A program made the position numbers and the translations under genes. The notes beneath the pieces are model-generated. The model did no database searches. It worked only from the letters and a program-made list of their open reading frames with translations, and was not told the origin of the DNA. A DNA stretch of 31,838 nucleotides from Aquimarina sp. (lineage in GTDB: Bacteria > Bacteroidota > Bacteroidia > Flavobacteriales > Flavobacteriaceae): assembly GCA_020628975.1 (NCBI GenBank), contig JAHDEF010000005.1, forward strand, positions 1 to 31,838, in the 5' to 3' direction. Of this stretch, positions 7,049-15,807 are shown in pieces. Position 1 is the stretch's first letter. Every line of letters begins with the position of its first letter.

Positions 7049-10000
7049 TTATGATAAATAATCCTTTAGGGTATTTCTGTCTTTGTTTAAGGTTTTCATA
7101 TACTCACTAGGTACTACGCCATATTGCTTTTTAAAACATTTGGAAAAGTAAGACGCTGTATTAAAACCGGTCATGTACATAATTTCTTTTACGGACATAT
7201 CACTTTTTTTAAGCAATTGAACCGCTCGTTTTAAACGAACGCTTCTTATGAATTCACTAGAAGATAACCCTGTACTTTCTTTAATTTTCAAATATAAGTT
7301 ACTTCTGCTCATTCCCATTTCCGAAACTAACATTTCTACACTAAAATCAGTATTCATCATATTTTCTTCCACGATTTGCATCGCTTGTTGTAAGAAAATT
7401 TCTTCGGAAGAGGTTACTTCGATTTCCTTTGGCTCTAGTGAAATTTTACCGTGATACTCATTTCTAAGCTGTTGTTGCTTTTCTAAAACATTATTAACTT
7501 TTAGCAAAAGTACATCAAGGTCAAAGGGTTTTCTTATAAAATCAACTACCCCTAGTTTTAGTGCTTGTTTTTCGGATTCTTTGCTGGACTTTGCTGTTAA
7601 CATAATTACGGGGATATTACTAGTAATATCGCTTTCAATTAATTTAGAAACCATTTCAAAACCATCCATTACAGGCATCATTATATCACTAATAATAACT
7701 TGTGGACGAAACTTCTCAGCCAATTCAAAACCTTCTTTTCCATCAACAGCTTCTAGAATTTGATAGTCGGCTTGCACTCCATTTTTGATAAACTCTCGAA
7801 TATCTTCATTATCTTCAACTATCAAAATTTTCACCCTATTTTTTGCTTCATTGCGAGCTGTTTTTTGATAGGATTTTGCTAAATCTTCTTTTAATTCGTA
7901 AGCTAAACTTTTTAAATCGGGAGCTAAATTTAATGGCTGTTCTGCCTGTGCTTCTTTTTCCAATTCGATAAGTTTCGATGTAGCAATTTCATCTTGATAT
8001 TTAGGTAGTAATACGGTAAAGGTGGTTCCTACATTTTCAATACTATGTACGTCGATAAATCCATCATGAAGTTCTACTAAATTTTTGGTGAATGACAAAC
8101 CAATGCCAGCTCCTTCTATATTTTTATCGCGATCGGTGTAATAGCGTTCAAAAATATGATGAAGTTTTTCTGTAGAAATACCTTTTCCTGTATCTTTTAT
8201 CTGAATTACAATATAGTCGGAAAGATTTAATTTTTTGCTTAATACATTTGGGCTGCTATAATCGTTTCCATCGTGAATTTCGAGCGTTATTTTATGACCT
8301 TCGGGAGTAAATTTGAAGGCATTAAATAATAGGTTGTTTAAAATTTTTTCTAAAGCATCAGGATCGAATGGAATTACCAAATGTTTTTGACTCGCTACAA
8401 TTTTAAAATCGATTTGTTTTTTTGTTGCCAAAAATGTGAATGGCCCCGAAGTTTCTTCTACAAAAACCACTAAATCTAAATTAGAGATTTTTAGGGTCAT
8501 TTTTTGACGATCCATACGGCGAAAATCCAATAATTGATTTACTAAACGAAGTAAATAATTAGTGTTTTTCTTCATTAAATTATACTGTTTTTGGCGCTGT
8601 GTTGCATTCCAATTTTCATTGTTTTTTTCTAACACATCTAGCGGCCCCTTGATTAAGGTTAAAGGGGTTCGAAACTCATGAGAAATATTGGTGAAAAATT
8701 CGAGCTTCATTTGCTGCAATTCTTCCGACTTTTTCTTCTCTAATTTGTTGACTTCGTATTGGTGTTTTTCTTCTGCTCGTACAATGGTAAATCTACGAAA
8801 AGCAATTAGCAATAAGGAAAGTAATAAAGCATATCCTGAAAAAGCTATAGTAGATTTCCACCATGGGGTTTCCACTTTAATATGGATTCTTTTGTCGCTT
8901 TTGCTCCACCCACCAGTTCCGTTGGTAGTTTCTATTTTAAAAACGTAATTCCCTGAAGGAATATTCGTGTAAGTCGCAAATCTTTTTTTCGCATCAACTA
9001 GTTGCCAATCAGCATCGAAACCCTCTAATAAGTATCGGAATTTATTCTTTTCAGAAGATATATAGCTTGTTGAAGAAAATTCAATGGAAAAACTATTTTC
9101 TTTGGGTTTTAAGGTGATTCTTTCTTGGTAATTAAGTCCTTTATTTAAAATTATCCGTCCATTTTTTTCCTCTCCTATATTTACTTTATCATTTAATACG
9201 TAGAAATTAGTAAATAAGGGTTTTTTATTTATTTTGTGTTCTAATACATCTGTTGGTTTGAAAATATTTATACCATTGGTACCTCCGAAATACAAATAAC
9301 CATCTTGGGTATTTAAGCTTGAAAGTTCTAGAAACTCTTCGCCTTGAAGCCCATCACTTGTACTAAAATTCACAAAACTTTTAGTTGCTACTTCAAATTT
9401 TGAAAGTCCTTTATTCGAGCTTAACCATAAATTCCCTTTGGCATCTTCTTCAATTGCCTTGACAATGTCGTTTGGCAATCCTTTGTTTGTATTGAAATGT
9501 TCGAATCCTACTTGCCCTTTGTTATCCGTATAAAATTTGTTTAATCCCCCTCCTAAAGTACCTACCCAAATAGTTCCGCTTTTTGACTGGTAAATATCAA
9601 GTATGTAATTATTTGAAATGCTATTCGCAATTTCAGAATTGTGCTTAAAAATTTTAAATGTTATTTTTTCGTTGTGAAATTGATCTTTACTTAAAAAATG
9701 TAAACCATCGGCAGTACCAATCCATAAATTCCCATCGGTATCTTCTAAAAAGCTTCGAATTACTTGACTATTTAAATTACTATTCTGGGGAGTGAATTGA
9801 CTAATTTGAGCTGTTCCTTTTTCATCGAAAATATACCTGAAAATCCCTTTGGCATAAGTACCTATCCAAAGTGTTTTTTCTTGAGTTTGTTTAATTGCGA
9901 AAACACTACTTCTAAAATTTCGAATAACCTCAACATCATCTTCCGAATATTGCTTTCCTTTCTTAAGCGGTATTCTTGAAAAATTAACATCTGACTGGCG

Positions 10001-11275
10001 CCCAATATACAGGAATAACCTACCGTTAATTTCTATTTCTTCGAGAGCAAAAACATTTCGTGTGTTTTCTATTTCCTCAAATTTTAATTTCCCGACATTA
10101 CTGCTGTTGCTAAAATTTAAATTCCCATCTTCGGTACCCACCCACAAGGTATTTTGACTGTCGCGGTAAAGTGTTCGAATGTTATTATAACTTAAACTTT
10201 TCTTATTCAAGCTTTTTTTTACGGTTACAAATGGATTGTTTTTTGGAGAAAATTTATTTACGCCGCCTCCTTTTGTACCTGCCCAAAAAATTCCTGACTG
10301 ATCTTTATATAAACTTCTAATAGAAGTTCGATTTAAGCCTAAGGGTTGAGAAATATCGTATTGAAAAGTTTCTTCTGGGGTAAATACATTGTTCTTTTTG
10401 TCATATTTTAATTTATGTAAACCTGAAACGCTAGCTACCCATAAATTATTTTCGTTATCACTTTCAAGGTCGAAAACAGTAGTTTCAAAAATTTTGAGAA
10501 ATTGATTTTCGTCTTTAGGTTTTTGCAAAACAATATTACCTGTTCCGATAAAGAAGTTCCCGAAATCATCTTCTGAAAAAGCTTGAACTTGCGGTTTGAA
10601 ATTCAAGCCCAAACTATTTGAGAAATCAACAAACGTTATATTTGATTTACCGTTGAAAAAGGCTTTGAACAACCCATGTTCAGTACCCACCCAAATTTGT
10701 TCGTCGCTGGTTTGAAATACACTATTAATAGAAATTGGCGCATTCGTTTTCTTATCAATTATGGTGTAATGATTGAAATTATCATTATCAACGTTTATCT
10801 CAAATAAACTTAAACCTGCACGGGTACTCACCCATAAACGATTATGGAAATCTATGTAAAGAGAAGCGCAAACACTATTGGGCGCTGAATTTAAATTTCC
10901 TTTAATGTGGTGGTAATTTGTAAATTCTTCAGTAACAGGATTGAATTTGGTAATCCCTGCATTGGTATTAATCATCCAAAGATTTCCATCTTTGTCTTTA
11001 ACCAAATTTCTAACTAAATTATTGGGAATACTTCTAGTGTCATTTTCTTGATTTCTAAAAATTTTGAAACTATAACCATCAAATTTGTTTAAACCATCAT
11101 GTGTCCCAAACCACATAAAACCCTGATCATCTTGAATAATAGTATTTACATCATTTTGTGATAGTCCTTTTTCGGATGTAATGTGATCAAATTGAATATT
11201 AGTTTGAGCACTAACATGCAACATAAAAAATAAGGTAAAAGCCCTGACGATTATAGTTGAAATATACTTTTTCAA
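7049..11275 (-). CDS. Hybrid two-component system regulator (HTCS): sensor kinase, receiver and AraC-type DNA-binding domains in one protein
   Basis: A 1408-residue inner-membrane regulator that senses oligosaccharide in the periplasm and activates a polysaccharide-utilisation locus. Order: signal peptide (1-23); two Reg_prop beta-propellers (about 25-680) with repeated LWVGT-type blades; Y_Y_Y domain (about 730-800); one membrane segment (about 806-827); HisKA with phospho-accepting His866 (ISHEFRTPL); HATPase with N box (978-990), DTGKGI (1028-1033) and GAGIGLSF (1055-1062); receiver with VEDNED (1153-1158), Asp1197 (SDIMMPVMDG), Thr1227 and Lys1249; and a C-terminal AraC helix-turn-helix (about 1290-1395). 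All catalytic residues look intact. It abuts the sulfatase gene and probably controls the locus. The ligand is unknown; a sulfated fucose-containing oligosaccharide is inferred. Confidence 0.96.
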   Translation of the reverse strand: MKKYISTIIVRAFTLFFMLHVSAQTNIQFDHITSEKGLSQNDVNTIIQDDQGFMWFGTHDGLNKFDGYSFKIFRNQENDTRSIPNNLVRNLVKDKDGNLWMINTNAGITKFNPVTEEFTNYHHIKGNLNSAPNSVCASLYIDFHNRLWVSTRAGLSLFEINVDNDNFNHYTIIDKKTNAPISINSVFQTSDEQIWVGTEHGLFKAFFNGKSNITFVDFSNSLGLNFKPQVQAFSEDDFGNFFIGTGNIVLQKPKDENQFLKIFETTVFDLESDNENNLWVASVSGLHKLKYDKKNNVFTPEETFQYDISQPLGLNRTSIRSLYKDQSGIFWAGTKGGGVNKFSPKNNPFVTVKKSLNKKSLSYNNIRTLYRDSQNTLWVGTEDGNLNFSNSSNVGKLKFEEIENTRNVFALEEIEINGRLFLYIGRQSDVNFSRIPLKKGKQYSEDDVEVIRNFRSSVFAIKQTQEKTLWIGTYAKGIFRYIFDEKGTAQISQFTPQNSNLNSQVIRSFLEDTDGNLWIGTADGLHFLSKDQFHNEKITFKIFKHNSEIANSISNNYILDIYQSKSGTIWVGTLGGGLNKFYTDNKGQVGFEHFNTNKGLPNDIVKAIEEDAKGNLWLSSNKGLSKFEVATKSFVNFSTSDGLQGEEFLELSSLNTQDGYLYFGGTNGINIFKPTDVLEHKINKKPLFTNFYVLNDKVNIGEEKNGRIILNKGLNYQERITLKPKENSFSIEFSSTSYISSEKNKFRYLLEGFDADWQLVDAKKRFATYTNIPSGNYVFKIETTNGTGGWSKSDKRIHIKVETPWWKSTIAFSGYALLLSLLLIAFRRFTIVRAEEKHQYEVNKLEKKKSEELQQMKLEFFTNISHEFRTPLTLIKGPLDVLEKNNENWNATQRQKQYNLMKKNTNYLLRLVNQLLDFRRMDRQKMTLKISNLDLVVFVEETSGPFTFLATKKQIDFKIVASQKHLVIPFDPDALEKILNNLLFNAFKFTPEGHKITLEIHDGNDYSSPNVLSKKLNLSDYIVIQIKDTGKGISTEKLHHIFERYYTDRDKNIEGAGIGLSFTKNLVELHDGFIDVHSIENVGTTFTVLLPKYQDEIATSKLIELEKEAQAEQPLNLAPDLKSLAYELKEDLAKSYQKTARNEAKNRVKILIVEDNEDIREFIKNGVQADYQILEAVDGKEGFELAEKFRPQVIISDIMMPVMDGFEMVSKLIESDITSNIPVIMLTAKSSKESEKQALKLGVVDFIRKPFDLDVLLLKVNNVLEKQQQLRNEYHGKISLEPKEIEVTSSEEIFLQQAMQIVEENMMNTDFSVEMLVSEMGMSRSNLYLKIKESTGLSSSEFIRSVRLKRAVQLLKKSDMSVKEIMYMTGFNTASYFSKCFKKQYGVVPSEYMKTLNKDRNTLKDYLS

Positions 11276-11558
11276 TACCCTTAGTGATTAGCGTATTACA
11301 AGATAGGCTATACTCATGGAAATTTTATACTATTTAGCTATTTGAGGTATATATTTGAATCATTTGTAATAGTTAATATGACTTAGTCGAGTTTGACACA
11401 ATGCTGTTAAGCGATTTGCGTTGTATATTAATATCGGGAAACCATTCTTCTAAAAATTAAACCTTAGAATTTATTCGATAAATAAAGCAACACAATCGTA
11501 TATTAATGAAATTTATATCAAAAATTTCGACTTAAGTAATAATCGCCTTGCTGTAACA
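11276..11558. promoter_or_regulatory. Divergent promoter region between HTCS and cytochrome operon
   Basis: This 283-bp gene-free space separates the minus-strand regulator gene from the plus-strand cytochrome gene, so promoters for both must lie here. A TAnnTTTG-like word on the plus strand is tatatttg at 11350-11357, about 200 bp before the cytochrome start and without an obvious -33 partner. I could not pick out a convincing minus-strand promoter. No hairpin or heptamer repeat stands out, unlike the other large gaps. Confidence 0.45.
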
Positions 11559-11924
11559 ATGAAACAATCCTTTATACTATTAGCTATATTATTTTGCTTA
11601 AGCTGCTCGGAAACTAATATTGATCCTGAAGCCGTTTTAAGTAAATTACCGAAAATTGAACGCGAAATTTCATTTGAGTCTGATATCCGAGCATTGAATG
11701 AACAATATTGCATATCATGTCACTCAGGTACCACGCCTGATGCCGGTTTGCTATTAACGAATTACAATGAATTTCTAATTTCAAGTAGAAGAGGTTCAGA
11801 CAATCGGAATTCCATTTTTCGCATTCGTAACAGAACCATGCCACCTAGTTCGAGCCCTGCACTATCTAATGAAGAAATACAACTATTCTTAAAATGGGAA
11901 GAAGATGGATTCCTTGAAAATTAA
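11559..11924 (+). CDS. Small c-type cytochrome lipoprotein
   Basis: A 121-residue exported protein. The N terminus is a hydrophobic signal with a candidate lipidated Cys16 (LFCLSCSE). The single covalent heme site is CISCH (51-55), and Met94 in an MPP context is the likely distal ligand, as in small cytochromes of the planctomycete-type c family. It should be anchored in the periplasm or outer membrane and carry one electron. It is the first gene of a tight three-gene plus-strand set; the next gene starts 14 bp downstream. The redox partner is unknown. Confidence 0.85.
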   Translation: MKQSFILLAILFCLSCSETNIDPEAVLSKLPKIEREISFESDIRALNEQYCISCHSGTTPDAGLLLTNYNEFLISSRRGSDNRNSIFRIRNRTMPPSSSPALSNEEIQLFLKWEEDGFLEN

Positions 11925-11938
11925 CTAAAAAATTCTTT

Positions 11939-12445
11939 ATGAAATATCTTATTCCAGTCTTATTTTTAATTAGTACTTCTTGTTTTGCTCAACGTTTCAA
12001 CACAGAAAATGGACACACTAAATTTGAAGCTTCGGTACCAACGCTAATTCCTGTAAAAGCTGAAAATGAAAAAACTAAAGCTATTTTTGATAGTGCGTCA
12101 AATGCTATTGCCATATTAATGTATATATCCGATTTTGAATTTAAAATCCCGTTAATGCAAGAGCATTTTAATGAAAATTATATGGAAACAGGCAGCTTTC
12201 CTAAAGCTACTTTTCAGGGAATCTTAATGGATAAAAATCGGGTCGAAGGTGACTTAACTATCAAAGGCGAGACCAAACAAATTAGTATTCCTGTAAATTT
12301 TAAAGAAGAAGGAAATATTTCAATTTCTGGAGAATTTAAGGTATGGCCTGGAGATTTTAAAATTGATGTTCCTAAAATTGTTAGTCGAAAAATGGCTGAA
12401 GAAATAAGCATTCACTTTAATTACTTACTCGCTCCTAAAAATTAA
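11939..12445 (+). CDS. YceI-like exported protein
   Basis: A 168-residue protein with a cleavable signal peptide (about 1-18, ending CFAQ). The mature part has the pattern of the YceI lipocalin-like family: an early GHTKFEA strand, a central FPKATFQGIL strand, then alternating strands with VEGDLTIKGETKQISIPV and a basic C-terminal strand. YceI proteins bind isoprenoid or quinone-like lipids in the periplasm. Placement between a cytochrome and a DUF5777 protein, with 14 bp and 2 bp gaps, points to one operon and perhaps a shared redox or quinone-related role. That role is inferred; the family call is fairly secure. Confidence 0.82.
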   Translation: MKYLIPVLFLISTSCFAQRFNTENGHTKFEASVPTLIPVKAENEKTKAIFDSASNAIAILMYISDFEFKIPLMQEHFNENYMETGSFPKATFQGILMDKNRVEGDLTIKGETKQISIPVNFKEEGNISISGEFKVWPGDFKIDVPKIVSRKMAEEISIHFNYLLAPKN

Positions 12446-12447
12446 TT

Positions 12448-13302
12448 ATGAAATACCATTTGTTGTTCTTGTTAATAGGAATAAAATCAGCTTTTTTATG
12501 GTCACAACAAGAAGGAAATCTTTTGGAAGAAATAGACGGTAATTCTTCTTCAACATATACTGCTCCAGCATTCAAAGCCTTTAAAGTAGGTAATTTACAA
12601 TCGACCAAATTAGCAGGAAAGAAAGAACTGTATTTGTATTTATCGCATCGTTTCGGCTCCTTAGATGAAGGATTTGACACCTTTTTTGGACTTGATAATG
12701 CCAACACTAAAATCCAATTGCTTTATGGTATTACCGATAAACTTCAAATTGGCGCAAGTAGAGAATCGCTAAGAAAAACCTATGCCCTATCTGCGAAATA
12801 TGGTATTATTAGACAATCGAATTCATTCCCATTTAACATCGTCTCTTACACTACTATTAATGGAAATAGCGAAGTAAGCGCAAGTCAATTTCCTGGATTA
12901 GAATTTGAAGATCGGCTAAGTTATGCGACACAATTATTAATTTCTAGAAGAATTAATGAGCGCTTATCATTGTTAATAGCTCCGTCATTTGTGCGTCAAA
13001 ATGCAGTGTTAGAAATTTCCCAAGACAACAATCAATTTGCATTAGGAATTGGAGGAAGATTAAAGTTAAGTAAACGCTTTTCTTTAAACATAGATTACGT
13101 GCCACATTTAAACAGAGCGCAAAATTCTACATTCGTTAATCCTTTAACCATTGGTGTTGATATAGAAACTGGTGGACACGTATTTCAACTGCTTTTCACC
13201 AACGCACAATCAACTAATGAACCTGGATTTATAAGCAATGCTGAAGGAGATTGGTCAAAAAGCGACATTTTTTTTGGGTTTAATGTTGTTAGAGTTTTTT
13301 AG
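12448..13302 (+). CDS. DUF5777-type beta-barrel protein
   Basis: A 284-residue exported protein with an N-terminal signal (about 1-19) and alternating hydrophobic strands to the C-terminal end, which finishes in Val-Phe as many outer-membrane barrels do. The early TYTAPAFKAFKVGNLQSTKL stretch and the LSHRFGSLDEGFDTFFGLD region are characteristic of the uncharacterised DUF5777 family. It begins 2 bp after the YceI-like gene, so the three genes are almost certainly co-transcribed. Function is not known; an outer-membrane partner of the cytochrome/YceI pair is inferred from context. Confidence 0.78.
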   Translation: MKYHLLFLLIGIKSAFLWSQQEGNLLEEIDGNSSSTYTAPAFKAFKVGNLQSTKLAGKKELYLYLSHRFGSLDEGFDTFFGLDNANTKIQLLYGITDKLQIGASRESLRKTYALSAKYGIIRQSNSFPFNIVSYTTINGNSEVSASQFPGLEFEDRLSYATQLLISRRINERLSLLIAPSFVRQNAVLEISQDNNQFALGIGGRLKLSKRFSLNIDYVPHLNRAQNSTFVNPLTIGVDIETGGHVFQLLFTNAQSTNEPGFISNAEGDWSKSDIFFGFNVVRVF

Positions 13303-13424
13303 CTAAAACTAAATAAAGGCTGATTAAATACTAAGTCATTATAAGCGTGTTGTACTAAGTCTTTGTTAAGAAAATTACAGTTTTCGACTAATCTTTATAA
13401 CTTAGTTGCATTCTTGTAAAGCTA

Positions 13425-15800
13425 ATGACACAAAACAAACTAAATAATATTGCAGCACCTTTCGAAATATCCGTTGGTTTTCATAAATACTTGCAGAAAT
13501 ACGAACAATTAATTTCTAATAATTCTGCCTTTCAAGAAGCTAGAGCTAAAGAAATTTTGAGTGTTGCTGAAAAGCTTCCTTTTCTAAGAGAAGGCTTTTC
13601 TGATTTAAGTTTACTAAAAACTTATGAGTCAGAAATTAAATTTGTGTTGCGCGATGCTTTCAACGAAATTTTATCAGATAATGAAATAAAAAGTGCCTCG
13701 GTACCATTTTATGACGTCGTTTTTAATACCTCTAATCGTTTTCGAAAAATTCTTACAGAAGCAGGAAATGATTTTATACCCTTAATAGATTATACTTCAG
13801 ATGATGAACGCTACATCATTGCTTGTAGTATTATTTTGACTTTTTATTATGGGTACAACATCAATTTTAAACGTCCATTTATTTACAAAATACCCGATTC
13901 TAAAGGAATTAATCGATTTTACAAAGTCCTTTATAATGCTGATTTTGTAGAAATTTTCAGAAAAGATACTACGCCAGAAATTACAGAAAAAGAAGTCGAT
14001 CTTTTATTAGATAATTTTGATAATATTGATTTATGGAAAGAAAAATTCCCTCCAAACTCCTATATATTCAAGGGGTTTATTATATCAAACATATTCGACA
14101 CTACTGACGATCAGTCGATATCTAATTTAAAATCTACACTAATTGCTCGCGACAAACCTACTGATCGTAATATGATTGATGAGTTTCGCGAGGTGTTTCG
14201 ATCATTATTAGACATATTAGATATTGAAGTTGGTTTTACCGCTTATAATAATGATAATCATAAATTAGAAACACTACATGGCCAGCAAATTAAAAGTTAT
14301 TTACTAGGCGATAAAGATTATGATGATTGTATGAATTGCCTTTGTGGTTGGTCGTTCAATCAAATTTTTAACAAAAAGGAGTACGTTTCTTATTCTAATG
14401 TTGAAGCTGCATACGATAATGCCAATCAAAAATCGGCTTTGCTAAATAGCTTACACCAACAAGACATTAAGAGTTGCATTATAGCGCCTATAGCCAATTC
14501 TGAAAAACTCCTAGGTGTTTTAGAGTTAGTGTCAAAATCTCCAAAAGTACTAAACAGTATCAATGCTAATAAGTTAAATGATGTAATGCCGTTTATTATA
14601 TCAGCTGTTGAACGCTCACAAGAAGATGAAAAGAATCAGATTGAAGCGATAATTCAGCATGAATGTACCTCGATTCACTCTAGTGTTTTTTGGAAATTTA
14701 AAAACGAAGCCAAACGTTTTTTAAGACGTCAAATGTTAGGTGAAAACCCTAATTTCAGAAAAATAGCTTTTAAAGAAGTATATCCGCTATACGGACAAAC
14801 TGATATTAAAGGATCGTCGGAAGCGAGAAATTGGGCTACACAGCAAGATTTAATATTACAAGTCAAAGCAGCAAAAATAGTACTAGAACAAATAGAGCGT
14901 ATTTATCCCTTACCTATTTATGAACAACAATTATTTCTATTAGAACAATTTTTGACTGAAATAAAAGATAATTTTCAAGTTGATAGCGAGCAGGTAATTA
15001 CAAATGCTTTACAAAAACATATACACCCACTATTTACACATTTAGAAGATGACCCGAAAGTGGCTTCTTCTATTGAAACGTATTTCAATAAAATTGATCC
15101 AAAACTCGAAATTCTTTATTTACATCGAAAAAAGTATGACGATACTATTGCCTTAGTAAATAAGAAACTGGCGCGTTTGCTAGATGAAAAACAAGTGCAA
15201 GCGCAAGCTATGTTTCCTCATTTTTTTGAACGCTTTAAAACTGACGGAGTCGAACATAACATGTACATAGGCGCATCGATTTCTGAAAAAAAGAAATTTG
15301 ATTTGTTGTATTTAAAAAACTTGCGCCTGTGGCAGCTACAAGTTATTTGTGAAATGGAAAACACCTACTACCAAATGCAATCTAATTTTGACATAGGTTT
15401 AGATGTGGCTTCTATGATATTGGTATTCAATACCCCAATGACTATTAGTTTTAGGATGGATGAAAAACAATTTGATGTTGATGGCACCTATAATGCCCGC
15501 TACGAAATTGTAAAAAAACGAGTAGATAAAGCGCATATTAAAGGAACTGATGAAAGAGTAACTCAAAAAGGAAAATTGAGCATTATTTATTCTCAAAAAC
15601 AGGATGAAAAGGAATACTTGGGTTATATTTCATTTTTGCAGTCTATAAATTATTTAGGTACGACAATTGAAATTGTTGAGTTAGAAGATTTACAAGCCGT
15701 AACAGGACTTAAAGCCATTCGAGTTCCTATTCTCTACCAAAAAAAGCCCAACAGTAATAAGTTATATACTTATGATGATTTAATGCAGGTTTTAAAATAA
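13425..15800 (+). CDS. Large GAF-domain protein of unknown function
   Basis: A 791-residue protein without signal peptide or membrane segment, so probably cytoplasmic. The middle (about 250-400) has the size and pattern of a GAF sensor domain, including a closing IIAPIANSEKLLGVLELVSK strand pair. A cysteine-rich loop, CMNCLC (302-307), lies inside it and could bind metal or sense redox state. The rest (1-240 and 410-791) is helical and not recognised; YPLYGQTDIKGSSEARN (453-469) is the most motif-like segment. There is no kinase, cyclase or DNA-binding domain. It ends 7 bp from the stop of the convergent HD-PycTM gene. A possible weak promoter is tttg at 13362-13365 with an AT-rich -7 region near 13389. 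Cyclic-nucleotide binding by the GAF domain is possible but unproven. Confidence 0.75.
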   Translation: MTQNKLNNIAAPFEISVGFHKYLQKYEQLISNNSAFQEARAKEILSVAEKLPFLREGFSDLSLLKTYESEIKFVLRDAFNEILSDNEIKSASVPFYDVVFNTSNRFRKILTEAGNDFIPLIDYTSDDERYIIACSIILTFYYGYNINFKRPFIYKIPDSKGINRFYKVLYNADFVEIFRKDTTPEITEKEVDLLLDNFDNIDLWKEKFPPNSYIFKGFIISNIFDTTDDQSISNLKSTLIARDKPTDRNMIDEFREVFRSLLDILDIEVGFTAYNNDNHKLETLHGQQIKSYLLGDKDYDDCMNCLCGWSFNQIFNKKEYVSYSNVEAAYDNANQKSALLNSLHQQDIKSCIIAPIANSEKLLGVLELVSKSPKVLNSINANKLNDVMPFIISAVERSQEDEKNQIEAIIQHECTSIHSSVFWKFKNEAKRFLRRQMLGENPNFRKIAFKEVYPLYGQTDIKGSSEARNWATQQDLILQVKAAKIVLEQIERIYPLPIYEQQLFLLEQFLTEIKDNFQVDSEQVITNALQKHIHPLFTHLEDDPKVASSIETYFNKIDPKLEILYLHRKKYDDTIALVNKKLARLLDEKQVQAQAMFPHFFERFKTDGVEHNMYIGASISEKKKFDLLYLKNLRLWQLQVICEMENTYYQMQSNFDIGLDVASMILVFNTPMTISFRMDEKQFDVDGTYNARYEIVKKRVDKAHIKGTDERVTQKGKLSIIYSQKQDEKEYLGYISFLQSINYLGTTIEIVELEDLQAVTGLKAIRVPILYQKKPNSNKLYTYDDLMQVLK

Positions 15801-15807
15801 GCTAAGG

